64,000 nt of DNA, from NCBI GenBank assembly GCA_019155205.2, contig JAHNZQ020000079.1:58269-122268 (forward strand), read 5' to 3'. Numbering within the stretch: the first letter of the stretch is position 1; each line of letters starts with the position of its first letter. Both the position numbers and the translations under genes were made by a program. The notes below the pieces were generated by a model. That model saw only the letters and a list, made by a program, of their open reading frames with translations, ran no database searches and had not been told where the DNA came from. Below are positions 47,099-58,900 of the stretch, in pieces. The stretch comes from Gracilaria vermiculophylla. Taxonomy: Eukaryota > Rhodophyta > Florideophyceae > Gracilariales > Gracilariaceae.

Positions 47099-48380
47099 AG
47101 GAAGGTCGTCCCGCTTAACGACCTCTTCACTAAAATGGTGGATTATGACACCTACAGGTTGAATGATCGCTTCATACTCTACGACGCGTCGGTCGCTAAA
47201 CGACTCACGAAGATGCAGCACCCTACAGATATTCATTTGAAGAAGCACTCCTTCTCAGGCGAAGACCCTATCTCGGTGTTGAATTTTCTTACGCGCTTCC
47301 GTTCGGCGTGTACCACAAATGGTTTCCATGAAGGTGCCGCCGTATGGTGCTTTCAGTTCTACCTCACAGGCCAAGCGCACTCGCTGGTGCAGCCGCACCT
47401 CACGGGGGAAAGCGGCATTGTGGATGATCCTGGAACGGAGATCTTGACGACGTACCCGGAGGTAGTCAATTTCCTTCTTAAAAGGTATGCCACGGACGAG
47501 GTGATAGCCAATTCTGAAGTCACCTCCTATAGGCAGAACACCGGAATGACCGAGACGGAGTTCTCACAGAAGCTGTGGACGAAGGCTCGGTGGTGTGGGA
47601 ATGTGTACTCTGAACGGCGGTTGAAGTCGCTGTTTGTCGAGGGACTCCTTCCCTCGATACTTGCGAGGGTGCGTGATCACTTGACCACGCACCCAAAGAC
47701 CACCTATACGGAGTAAGCGCGTTTCGCGGAATCCTATGGAGATACCCACCATGCCGTCCGCCGCAGTCATGCTCCACTTTCGGAAAAGCCGGCCGCCTCA
47801 AGGACCCGTCGGGCATCCGCCCTGACGTTGGACTCCAGCACCTCGGAGAAAGTCGACAAGCTCACGCTCATAGAAGAGCGAGAGGCCCTTGCCCTCACAT
47901 ACGACTCCTCTCAGTGCGCACTGTCTAGAACGAGGACACCCTCGTCTCCCACTTCGTACGCCTCGGCAGGATCCTACAGGAGCGTCAGATTTTGCGAACC
48001 CTCGTGGCTACACACCGCCTTGCAGAATTTGCCTCTCACGAAAGCCCGTACACTGTACGACTCTCACCCGGGCAATGAAGGCAGCCATCCTGAAGGCAAG
48101 AGAGAATAACGTCCAGAACCTGAAAGACACACCAACGGAGAGCGGAAGTTATAGAACCGCGTATGGCGACATCCGCTCCCCTCAAGGAAACTACGGTTAC
48201 CGTGCTCCACCGGGAGTGCAGCCTGTCCCACTGTCACTGCCATCTGCAACGCTTGTGCCGGTGTCCCAGCCGGATGCACCTCAAGGAAACACGTCGCATC
48301 GCGATGCACAACCGCAGAAGCCGTCCCCGCTTGGAACCGAGCCCCTCTCCAACCTGGAAAACCCTCAGAGCCACGCGTAG
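47099..48380 (+). pseudogene. Chromovirus Gag capsid and zinc-knuckle-like region (copy 2)
   Basis: The capsid-type domain (47,135-47,713) reads HLKKHSFSGEDPISVLNFLT, RSACTTNGFHEGAAVWCF and RYATDEVIANSEVTSYRQ, typical of Retrotrans_gag. A TAA at 47,714 is followed by the same frame to ~48,030. A frameshift then leads to the CRICLSRKPVHC segment and the conserved tail KDTPTESGSYRTAYGDIRSP. The frame shifts back before the protease. The ancestral Gag and Pol therefore seem to share one frame (single Gag-Pol ORF). Confidence 0.82.
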
Positions 48381-49075
48381 AGGCTCCGCGTGGCTCTCTA
48401 ACATCAAGCCTCAGCCCCACGGAGGTCACCTTCAGAAAAGGGGGAGAGGCCGTCTGCTCCGTCGACGCAGAATCGGCGGGCCCTCCAATCCCGTTGGATC
48501 CATTCGACACCTTTGAGGATTCTGTGTGCACGCTCCGCCTTAAGAAGTACAAGGTATTCGCCTCTACAGGATGTTCCCCGCTCGCTTCCACCACAATACG
48601 CGCTATCCTCGATACCGGAGCTGGCCCCAATCTGGTGCACGCCAACGTGCTCCCGCGGTCTGCTCTCGGCTCCTTGAGGACTGGCAAGCTCCCTACGGTG
48701 CTCGATGCGCCGCGTCGGGCATTGACCATCCTCGGCGCCATCCCCTTGTACCTCCAGTTGGGCTCCTTACAGGTGAAATTATGGTTCCTCGTGGCGACCA
48801 ACCTGGCCGCACAGTGCATATTGGGCATTTCCTTTGTAGATCGATATGTACGTGCAATCTACCCACGCCTGCGGAAGGTGATGTTTCATGACGCCATCCC
48901 TGTAGGTATTGTGTCCGCATCTCCAGGACCGGATGCCAACGCGCATCACGTGGGTAATCTTCCCAAGGAGACGCAGTCGAATAAGCTTCGAGTGGTGAAG
49001 AGCATTGAAATACCCGCGAGGAGTCAGGCCGAAGTCTGGGTGCAGACCTCTGCATCTGGCCTTTCATTCTTATAG
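48381..49075 (+). pseudogene. Chromovirus aspartic protease (copy 2)
   Basis: A retropepsin-like domain that would mature Gag-Pol. The catalytic ILDTGAGPNLVHANVLP has its D-T-G-A at 48,611-48,622, and the second half of the fold carries QCILGISFVDRYVRAIYP. It is uninterrupted over 190 codons, ending at a TAG (49,073) that lies in frame with RT, so the stop is a lesion rather than a gene end. Of all domains in this copy it looks the least damaged. Confidence 0.85.
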
Positions 49076-50872
49076 GTGAGTCCACACCTGACTACGAAGC
49101 AGCACTACATGATGGCGAACGGTGTTATGGAATTAATACCGAACATTCCCTTCAGGGTTGTGCTCGCTAGCTTCAAGGAGTCGCCATTACGGCTCCAGAA
49201 AGGAATTGTCGTCGGACTGGCACTACCCGCCGCTGCAGGACTGGCTCACCTTCCCCGTTCGGAAGACCTTGCGGATCGCGATGCTATCGCCACCATGGAG
49301 GCGGAAACAACTTCCTCGGCTCCGGAGAAAGAAAGTCCTGCCACCTGGCAGGAGGAGCTCCAAATTGGCAAGGACTTCGAAGGGTATGGCCATAGGATAG
49401 TGGAGATGCTATCCGCCTTTGAGGACATGTGGTCCGGTCGCCTGGGTCAGGTCAGCCTGGCCAAGCACAGGATCCCACTTACACCTGATGCGCAGCCGGT
49501 ACATCAACTCCCGAGGAGGGTCGGACCCCATGTGCGCGACTTTGAACGCGATGAGGTCCACCGGATGCTGGAGAAGGGCGTTATAGAGCCGTCCAATTCC
49601 GAATGGGCCTCCCCGGTGGTGTTTGTCAAAAATAAGGATGGCTCCCTACGGATCCGTATTGACTACAGGTCCCTTAATGAGGTGACGGTACGCGATTCGT
49701 ACCCGATACCCCGGATGGATGAATATATTGGCTCCTTAGGCGATGCGTCCGTTTTCTCCACGCTCGATGCCAACAGCGGCTACTGGCAGATTGAGATGGA
49801 CGACTCCGATAAGGATGAGACAACGTTCACTTTGCACTGTGGGATCTTCAGATTCCTAAGGATGCCATTTGGATTGAAGAATGCATCCGCTACGTTCCAA
49901 CGAGCGGTGGACATTATCCTGTGAAAGGTGAAGTGGCATTACGTCTTGGTGTATATCGATGACGTCATCATATACTCTCGCAGCGTGAAGTAACACTTCG
50001 TTCATGTGAAGCACGTGCTCCAAATCCTGAAGGATGCTGGCCTCACCTTAAAGCTGGAGAAATGTTTCTTTTTCAAGTCGTTGGTGGACTACCTGGGGCA
50101 CGTTGTGCTCCCAGGCCGCCTACAAGTTTCCAAGAAAACTCAGGACGCCGTTAAGGAAGCTCACTCTCCCACAAACCAGACGCAGCTCCGCTCCTTCCTT
50201 GGGTTGTGTAACGTCTTCCGCAGGTTTGTACCGAATTTCTCCCGTACAGCGGCGCCGTTAAATCGCCTCTTGGAGAAGGACAAACCGACGCAATCGGCTC
50301 TTTTGACGGACGAGGAGTTTGAAGCCTTCGACACCCTGAAGAGGAGACTGATAGAACCACAAATCTTGGTATTTCCAAAGCGGCAGGGCCGAATGGTGCT
50401 GGACACTAACGCCTGTAAATACCAGTTCGGATGTGCCGTTCTCCAGGAGCAACCAGAAGGTGGACTTCAACCCATCGGATATTGGAGTCGCAGCCTCACC
50501 CCTACGGAATGGAATATTTCCACCTCGGAGCGCGAATGTCTCGCCATCGTGTGGGCGATTTTGCTTTTACGCCCCTACTTAGAAGGCGGGTGCTTCACCT
50601 TGAGGACGGATCACGCACCACTGAGGTGGATATTGTCCTTGACGGATGCTTCCGGTTGCCTGAAAAGGCGGAGGTTACGCCTCCTGGAGTTCGAGTTCGA
50701 CATCGTCCACCCCCCGGGCATTAAACACCAGGCAGCGGACGTGCTCTCGCGAATCTCCACCAATGGGGAGGATAAAACACCTTTGGAGGACAACATCGCG
50801 TGTCTGGTTATTAAGCACGCCAACTTGAAAGAAGGACCCGATGGAGAATGTTTGGAATGCTGTGAACCTTGA
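49076..50872 (+). pseudogene. Chromovirus reverse transcriptase and RNase H (copy 2)
   Basis: Same frame as the protease, with TGA 49,922, TAA 49,991 and TGA 50,870. RT landmarks: VIEPSNSEWASPVVFVKNKD, RIRIDYRSLNEVTVRDSYPI, FLRMPFGLKNASATFQRAVD and an intact active box YIDD (49,952-49,963). The connection follows (LRSFLGLCNVFRRFVPNFS). RNase H reads LDTNACKYQFGCAVLQEQ, where the catalytic Asp of TDA is Asn, then STSERECLAIVWA and RTDHAPLRWIL, ending GIKHQAADVLSRI. Polymerase residues are intact but RNase H and the stops would block reverse transcription. Confidence 0.9.
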
Positions 50873-52519
50873 GGAAAGTACAGTGGACTCCCTGAGGTAG
50901 TGACTCTTGTTGAGGAGGAGAAAGAAGTCCTCCCCATTACCGTAGCGGAGTTCCTGAAGAAACAGAGTACGGATGCGTACTGCAAGGAGTACCTCGCCAC
51001 TGTGGGGATCTTGACATCGTCATTCGACGTCGACCGAAACGGCGTGCTTGTACGCCGCGCCCCCTGGATGGAGCTTTCCAAAAGGTGGTGCGGACGAAGC
51101 TACGGGCGAGAACGTTGTACCTTTCGCACTATCCTCGCCTCGCAGGGCACCCCGGTGGATCTTGGATGTATTTAACCATGCGGAGGGAGTTCTATTGGCC
51201 GATCATGGCTAACGACGCCTTCCAAACGGTGGCGGATTGCTATTCCTGCGCCGCCACTAGGGGGAGTATACGGAAACACCGGACGCCTCTCACACTGTCC
51301 CCACCTTCAGGACCGTTGAAGTTTGTGGCCATGGACATCTTTGGTCTTCTCCCCAGGACGGAGCGAGGGCACCGATTTATTCTCGTGATCACGGATCACT
51401 TTTCCAAGATCACGCGTGCCATTCCCCTCCGGAGCACTACTACAGCCGTGATTGCCGACGCCTTTCTGGAGCATTAGGTTTACCCCTACGGGATACCGTT
51501 GTATCTCCTTACGGACAATGGACCCTAGCTTGCAGCGAAACTCTTCAGCGCCGTCTCCGGAATTCTGGGGATGAAGCAGTTGTTCACAACTGCCTATCAC
51601 CCCCAGTCAAACGGACAGGCGGAAAGGTTCAACAAAACCATCGCCTCGAGGCTAGAGCACTACCTCGCGGACCACCAGAAGGATTAGAACGCATATCTGA
51701 GACCCCTCACGTATGCATACAACCTACAAGTGCACCGCTCCACGGGGACCGCTCCTTCCAATCTGGTGCTCTCGCACATCCCGCCAAGGGCCGTCATCGC
51801 GGCACGGGCCACGGCGCACCCGGCGGATGTGCCACAGACGCCAACAGCGGCACAGGCCAAACGCTCCATCCTAAGGCGATATGAGAACGCACTCTCCCTC
51901 GCGAAAGAGAGACTCAACGCCTCGCAGAGGAGATACAAACAGGGCTTTCGACCGAAAGGTTAGAGAAGGCCCTCACCTGAAGAGGGGCGACGGGGTTTTC
52001 CTCGACAAGCCCGGGGAAAACTCCGGTGAACCACCGGACGTGACGCGCAAGTTAGCGCCGACCACCTCAGGGCCCTTCAAAGTCCTTGCCCTCTATAGGA
52101 ATACTGACGCCATTGAGGTGAACGGGCTTAGGGATGTCGTCTTCCGTGATAGGGGGACGAAAGTCCCAGCGCCCAGCCTTCCAGGAATGCCCGCCACCCT
52201 ACCTCAGGGAAAACATGCGTAGATTCCTCATTTGACCACCTCAGACGCGACGACACCATGGGATACTGGGAACAGCATCACGGTTCTCGGTGGTCCAATC
52301 CTGGAGGATTCAGTTGCCATCTTGACCCCTGAAGGTGCCATCCTCTACGCGGTGGACCGTATCGTCTCCCATCGACAATCCCCTACAGGAGTACTGTACC
52401 GCGTCCGGTGCTTTGGGTACAACTCGAATTACGACACGGAAGAACCTCCGGAACATATCCCGGAGAACTTCCTTAAGCAATACCACGCCAATGTGGTGCG
52501 AAAACGCCTCTCCACATAG
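50873..52519 (+). pseudogene. Chromovirus integrase with C-terminal chromodomain (copy 2)
   Basis: HHCC zinc region: SHYPRLAGHPGG and DCYSCAA (~51,120-51,255). Core with complete DD35E: Asp in AMDIFG (51,334), Asp in LTDNGP (51,514), Glu in QAERFN (51,622), spaced 59 and 35 residues. TAG codons at 51,475, 51,526 and 51,685, a frameshift before the zinc region, and a one-base insertion near 51,950 break it. The C-terminal domain (GPHLKRGDGVFLDKP, SGPFKVLALY) leads to a chromodomain: AVDRIVSHRQSPTGVLYRVR, GYNSNYDTEEPPEHIPENFL. Such domains tether chromoviral integrases to modified histones. Confidence 0.9.
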
Positions 52520-52760
52520 GCGCTTCCGTTTAGGGAAGGGGGAGGGAGCCCCCGACCGGAGTGTTTTTCGCTTCCGTAATTTTAGCTCTACCTGTAGTTC
52601 TCGTTTTCGCCTCCAGGATGCCTTTGCTCGCTTTTCGCATGCTCCGGTGGCGGTACTTCGTGTAGCTGACCTCACGGGCACAGCCTCTGCATGTTTGAAC
52701 TACCGGTCGTGGAGCTTCTGCTCCATCCAAAGGATCTTTTATTGGTCAGGGTCCTATCAC

Positions 52761-55307
52761 CTACAGGGCACCGAATCGCGTTGAATACTCCGCTTCGAGG
52801 CGGGCTTTCGCTGTGAGCGTTTGGCTATCAAAGAACTCCGACAGGCTATCCTTGAGGGCCGCCATCGAGGCTCGGTCTGTCCGGGCCTTGTGGAGCTCTA
52901 AGACCCAAGCACGCGCCTCGCGCAGAGCCTCCACAGGAGAAGCCGGAGTAGGACAGCCTGTCACCAGGCATGCCTGCAACAACTCCTGGAAGGCAGACCC
53001 CATAGCCCCAGAGGAGACTCCTCCCGGCGGTGCACCCGATGCGGCCACCTCCGTTGACGGCGCAACAACGGCCACGGAAGGAGCTGTAGACGGCGGACCA
53101 GCTGAGACAGGAGCTTCCCAACGGGATTCCGCGGGTTTTGCAGTGAAGGACGGCAAATCCAAGGGCGGTGTCGGTGACGCCGGAGGTGACGGCTGTGCGG
53201 GAACTGGAACTCTCCACAGGCGAGTCTGAGTAATCGGCGCAGGGACGCTCCGCAATCGGGATCGCACTACTAGGGCCGAAGGTACTGGGGCGGGAGTAGT
53301 CTCATCCTCTTCCATTGGAGACATGGCGGCGACCGCTGTGGGCGCACTCGGAACTGCGGCGGGCCGCGGATTTATCACCTCAGGAGGTGGGCCCATATCC
53401 TGGGACGGAGCCGCTAACCGACGGGGCGCATCAAACGCTAAACTCTCCATCAAGGGGTCTTAGTCGGGTACTCGAAGCCGTGGCAACTGAGAAACCCGAG
53501 ATGTCGCCAGACGGAGAGAGGCGGGGTATGCTTGCCCGTCATCGTCTCCATTCGGACTCCTCACATTGGGGTGAAACTTGTTCTCGCCGTAGTCGTACCA
53601 GAAAAAACCCTGTGTGTCACTCCACGCCACCTGAAGGTTGTAATCCAAGAGTGTCTCCGCTTCGTACTCGCTCCATGCCGTGCCCTTATCCAGGTTTTGG
53701 ATACTAAAGGAGCGCAGGACCCGTATGATGGACGCCGACAAGGGGCGCAAACGCCCGGCGGTCGGCTGATATGACAGGTTTCAGTAGAGGCGGCCGTCGC
53801 GGCATCAGATATAACAACTTACGCCTTCGTCCGCCGCTTGGAGGTACGCCATCAGGATGCCGACGGCAAACTCCGTCGAGGCGACCGACATGACGAACCG
53901 TCCTAGGGAGTCATGTGGATCCAGAACCTCCGAGGTATGATACGCGAAGGTTATGGGCGTCGCCACGCAGAGATGCGGGGAAACCCACTACTCCCTCCAG
54001 GAGTCGTTCACCTTAAGGTAGTACTTCGGACGTTGCCCGGAGTGCATATCATGGAATTCCGTGTTATTCCATCCGTATGAGTACCCGAATGCGGTGCGTA
54101 CGCGAATTTTGTCCGCGAGGTGCGTCCCCCATCGATTCCGATTGAGCCAGTACAGGAGGTCGTACGGGGGTCCGAAGGGCAACACCGCAAGGGCGAAGCG
54201 TCCATCGGCAATTCTTACGGTTCGCTCCGCTCTCTGTGGCGCGCTCTCCTTGTGGAGCAGGACCTGGAGTCGTGCCTGGGTCTCTCGTTCTTCAGCGCAC
54301 CTCAGATAGGGAGTGCCGCAGTGTACTACCGTGGTTGGAGCATTGTAACCACGTACCGGAGTATGAACCCGATAGGCGCGGTATGCGTCGACGCGGTTCC
54401 GCTTCTGGTCGTTCCATGCAATCTCCGGGACGGCGTGGAACCGTATCGCCTGCAGGTACGGCCCGAAGTGGTGAATGTAGTTCTCCACGTGACAGGGGAG
54501 ACTCACGCGCCTTTTGTGGAACGGGACAAACACCCGCGTGGCGCGATGATCGAAGTTTTCTCCTGGTCGGAACGGCGCTCCGGTCGAGGTGTGATGCAAT
54601 TCAGGATTGGAAAGGGATGTCGGCGCCGGAGTCGGAGAGGACATTCCGAAGGCGTACGAAGCGGGGTGGATGGTGACCGAACGCGTGGTAGCTCCTGAGG
54701 AGAGAGACCTGACACCACTCAGGGATCGATTCCGAGTTATATGCGCCACCGCGGAGGGAGCCGTGTCGAGCCGCCACCGTGGAATCCGAGGCGAAGCCGG
54801 GCGACCGGCATCAGGCGAGTTTTGGAGCACCATCGCGGGGCGCGCGCTCATATCATACGGAGAACGACGGAGGTGCGGACGAGAGACTTATGAGTCCGGC
54901 ACCGTTACGGAGATCGGACGAGCGGACGCGCAGAAGCGGGTGTTGCCAAAAGGCATAACCTCGAAGGAGTCGGAGTGGATAGTGCCCCCAGGGGATCGGT
55001 ATGCAAGACTGACCCACGCTCCGTTCACGAATGTGCGCGCTTGCACTGCATGCGGTACGCCAGAAGACGCGGACACTCGCGTTGCCGACTGGCGCAGCAG
55101 CACCGACCGGTGATACCAAGAAAGAGCGGATACAGCCGGGTGTAGGAGAAGCAGAGCCCACGAACGCCGCGAGGAGTGAAATGCGAGCCCGCGGCAACAC
55201 GCCGCGCAGGAGTATGGAAAAGGGAAAGAACGCCTGAAGGAGAGAACGGGCAAGCCGCCGGAGGCCGCACGGGCCGCAACACCGATGGGAGCCACCCCAG
55301 AGATCAA
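52761..55307 (-). pseudogene. Long antisense ORF between pol and 3' LTR (copy 2)
   Basis: A single minus-strand frame spans ~849 codons with five nonsense codons (54,888, 53,988, 53,805, 53,781, 53,460) and no frameshift. It is open back to ~55,340, beside the polypurine tract, without an early ATG, so the start is unclear. Regions: a hydrophobic/basic N-terminus (~res 10-60), GNTRFCASARPISV (~130), a Ser/Pro-rich stretch, a conserved core (~280-590) with HFGPYLQAIRFHA, PFGPPYDLLYWLNRNRWGT, GQRPKYYLKVND and SPHLCVATP, then a Pro/Ala-rich region and a helical tail (FQELLQACLVTG to AEYSTRFGAL). It is convergent with pol, 241 bp apart. Copies 1 and 3 keep the same blocks. No family is recognised; it does not look like an envelope protein. 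Confidence 0.78.
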
Positions 55308-55345
55308 GAAAGCGGAAGATGCACCTCCAGGACGTGATGGAAGTT

Positions 55346-55356
55346 AGGAAAGGGGG
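55346..55356 (+). other. Polypurine tract
   Basis: aggaaaggggg directly before the 3' LTR, the expected primer for plus-strand DNA. Copy 1 has nearly the same tract. Confidence 0.85.
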
Positions 55357-55910
55357 TATGTAGTACAGTGGCTCCTACAGAAACAGGGTGGCTTGGCTTT
55401 AAGGTATAATATTCCTAAGGAGGGCTCGTATTTTATTAGCTAGGCCACGTGGTGCATATTCTCGCCCGCGTGCGCCACAGTGTCATTGAGGCACGGTAGA
55501 ATTATTATTTATTTTAGATAACTTATGGGGGTAATAAGTACAATAGCGAGACCTGCCGGGGCGGGCTCCCGGCTTGATACTTAATCGGCCCGTTGAGCTC
55601 CATCTCTGGGGAAGTAAAGACAAGCACCCTTGAGTCTCCTTCTACTTTTCCGGTTGGAGTCTCTCGTCCATCAACGCAGGTTTCTAAGCCGTCGATCCCC
55701 TGGTCGCATCATAGCAGCGCCTGTAGGAGCCTTGTCCGCCCAGTGAACCTCCCTTCCACTTGGTGTTTGCGGATCTCCTTTAATAATTCCCCCGGCTCGC
55801 GACAGCGGATACCGGAGACCACCTTTAGGAATACGCGCCTTTGGAGTCAACAAAAACTCCTAACGGACGTTGTGCTTTACTACCACGAGAGAAGGGCTGA
55901 CAGTACCACA
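55357..55910 (+). repeat. 3' LTR of chromovirus copy 2
   Basis: 554 bp, begins TATGTAGTACAG, ends gacagtaccaca, followed by CCTT. Differences from the 5' LTR are spread evenly along its length. Confidence 0.92.
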
Positions 55911-55914
55911 CCTT

Positions 55915-58900
55915 CAGCTGTATTTAGCTTCAGGAAGCAGCAACGTAATGTAGTACTTTCATGAGCCCCATGACGTAGCCCATCATTAACCATTATTTCA
56001 AATTATGAGATAAGTATCTGTCAGAGAGGCAATGGTTATCTGTACCAGACGCTACTGTGATTTCCATAGCACAAGAGCTTGAAAAAGCACGCGCCGAGTT
56101 TCCGATAGATTTCCATAACCCTATAATATCCTTCACAAGGAGGACATTTTGCGGTTCTAACTGCTGCCTTTCATAGTTGTCTTGTAAATTCTGATTTCTG
56201 TCATCAACATTTGCCTTCCATTCCACTTTAAAACGGGTCTTTCAAGCTTTCGCTTCTTCCCTTTGAAATAGAAACGCCTGGCAACGACAGTTTGCTTGCT
56301 TTCGTAAACGACAAAGATTCATCATTTTGCGACAACAACAGAGAAAATATATTTAACTTCTACTATCTGTAAGTTACTTCGACTATCAACTACCTGACAC
56401 TGCAACTCTATGAACTCTCTAAGTTCCAATAGAAACTTGACCATGACCAATCTTAAAGCATATGACGTCACAGATATAACAGCGGAATCCTTTGTTTCAA
56501 GTTTTAAACCATTAACAATAACTATAGTATCGGTTGAAAATCAATTAATTATATCATACAGTGATGCATAGGTCCTATTGAGGACCGGCGCCAGTAGAGA
56601 GAACGATTTAAAACACAGCAGGAAAGAACACTGAGTTCGAACGTGTTTATGCTGTGGTACCTTATGTATCTGCAACTGCAATAGTTTTCAATTGCTATCC
56701 AGCACTTACGAAAAATGTTGCGTTGAGAACTCCGCGAGCATAACTCTCAATTTTTTGGCACTTTGCAATCATACGCCTAAATTCGTTCTCTCGTCATTTC
56801 TCAAACTAGCTTTTTCTTCTGCAAAAACAACTGAAACTCTGTAAACAGCAACCAACCATACAACCGTTATTTCTTTCAAGCAGAAAACGTGGATGTGTCA
56901 AGATCTAGTAATGGGAATAGCGAAGGTATCGCCCAAAACAATTGTCTGATTGGGGCTTCTGAGTTCGCAAATAGCGCTACTGATGCAAAAACAACAACGT
57001 TTTTCGTATTGTTAAGATAAAACGTGGAACTGACAGTATCAAATTAAAATAAAGGGCTTATTTCGGACCTCTTCATATCATTTTAACCGCCGCAAAAAGA
57101 TCTAACAAACTCGTTTTTACTCGCGCTGCAGTTTGCGGTACACAGAAAACTTTGCGTAATAGATACCAGTACCATCTTTTTGCTGTGGCAAGAAAAAGAA
57201 GCTCCGCAAACTACTTCAGCGTCCTGTGGTCTTGCTTTCTTGTGTAAAGTTTTATTATATTCTGACTGGTAAGGAATTGCATCGATTCACGTTCTAGAAT
57301 AAAGCGCTACATTCAGCTAGAAGCCAAATCTTTTCATGAGTCAGTACGCCATGCGTTCAATCACTAACTATTAGTTAAAGATACATTTCTCGAAATTATG
57401 CATCGTCAGCAATCTAGTTGCTATCAAACCCATTCTTCGTGCCATCGGGTCAAACTTGTATATCAATAAAAATAGTATTGTTTTTTCCCTGCGCCCTACT
57501 TGACTGTCTTCAAAATATGAATCAAACGTGACTTGAATTCAAGTATACAAAGATCTTGAGTAGAAGAACCCGGGCACGCAAAGTTAAAATAAGTACTAAG
57601 AGAAGTAGTCAATTTCCATTGTTCAACAACTCACGTAAGAATTCCTGCTATATGTTGCTCTACACTTCCGCATTGTGTGGAATCATCTTACTGATATTTC
57701 CATCCAAAAAGTGATCCAAAAAGGCACCTATGCTCTATAGTGGTATAAAACTATATGATGTTATAGAACAGTGAGAGAATATTATTTTTTACTAAAGATC
57801 AGGCGATTCGTAAAAGAACTCTAAAATTATGCTGAAAAAAAGATTCGAAAGCACAAGCAGAAGCTCGTCAGCTGAAAATGATTTTAATCACGGGATGAGT
57901 ATGTTACTGGGGAAACATATAAGCGGTGATATGACGAAAAACAAAAACAATATCTTGGCAGAAAGATGAAAATTGGGCAATATTTTTGAAATGCACAAGC
58001 CTTTTTTCACATTCAAGTCCCAATCCAACCAAAATGCAACCAAATAGAAAAACCGCTTGAATAACTATGGACCAATTTTTTAAAGAATTTCGTCGGCGAA
58101 ACCTCAAATAGGATTCTTTCTCATTTGAGAGTTTTGATGATAGTCCGATTATATCTCAGTTGATGGTCCACAAGAGTATGAAGTGAAATTTCGCTCCATG
58201 TATAGCATAACACAATTCCAAAAATGGCGAGAGAATAAACGTCACTGAACGTTTACGGTTGGCCGCTGTATTGTTCAGATGGAACTGCATACCTTCTATT
58301 ATGTGAAAACCTGCAAAGCAGAGAAACATCATTGGGTATTTTTCTTCAGAACGGGACGGGATGGACCAGTATCTCCTGGCGGAGATCGGCTTTCACAGAA
58401 TGGCTTTATCGCCGATAGAGTCTTTATAATCGGCCGCACAACATATTGAACATATATTTGACCAAACGAAATTGAGAAAAAGAGAAGAGCCAAAGCGTGT
58501 GTTTCGGAGCTTAAAAAATTAGAAAACCAGGGAAAATAGAATGCTAAGCTAGACTTTGGCGCTTAAATGGCATTTAAATCTCTCATTTTTTTTAATTTCT
58601 ACCTACTTTACTCCCCTACCTGCGAACCTGTTTTATGAGAGTACTGGATAACCAGCCTCGTGCCCAGCAAGACTGTAATCCGGTATTTAGTAATCTATAT
58701 TGAGCCCAGGACCCTTCTGTTTAAATCTGTAAGCCCAGGGAATATCTCTAGCGCTTATATATGGTATGAATGCCACATACGAACGAGAAAGAACTCATCT
58801 GACTCCTGTAAAACATTGACGACTTTAAATTATGTCTTCTTCATGGGTGGTTGCAATCCTTATCTGGATTTAGAGTTTATTGATTCATTGTTATTTATGG

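Larger units (their letters stand above)
45403..55910 (+). mobile_element. Ty3/gypsy chromovirus copy 2, full length, 10.5 kb
   Basis: Complete structure: 5' LTR, primer site, gag, protease, RT, RNase H, integrase, chromodomain, antisense ORF, polypurine tract, 3' LTR. CCTT flanks both ends if the LTR is taken as 554 bp (45,399-45,402 and 55,911-55,914). The LTRs differ at roughly 10% of positions by manual count, so the insertion is not recent. The sense frames carry about ten nonsense codons and at least four frameshifts; one 100-bp assembly gap lies in gag. Confidence 0.93.

Noticed and set aside
52761..54851. Antisense ORF as a mere shadow of a sense gene
   Set aside because: The sense strand in this interval has no long frame and no retroelement domain, pol ends before it, and the antisense amino-acid blocks are conserved across copies.
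45403..55910. RIP-like mutation as cause of the nonsense codons
   Set aside because: Stops arise by several base changes, including G to T and indels, and LTR differences include many transversions; no clear C-to-T context bias is seen by eye.
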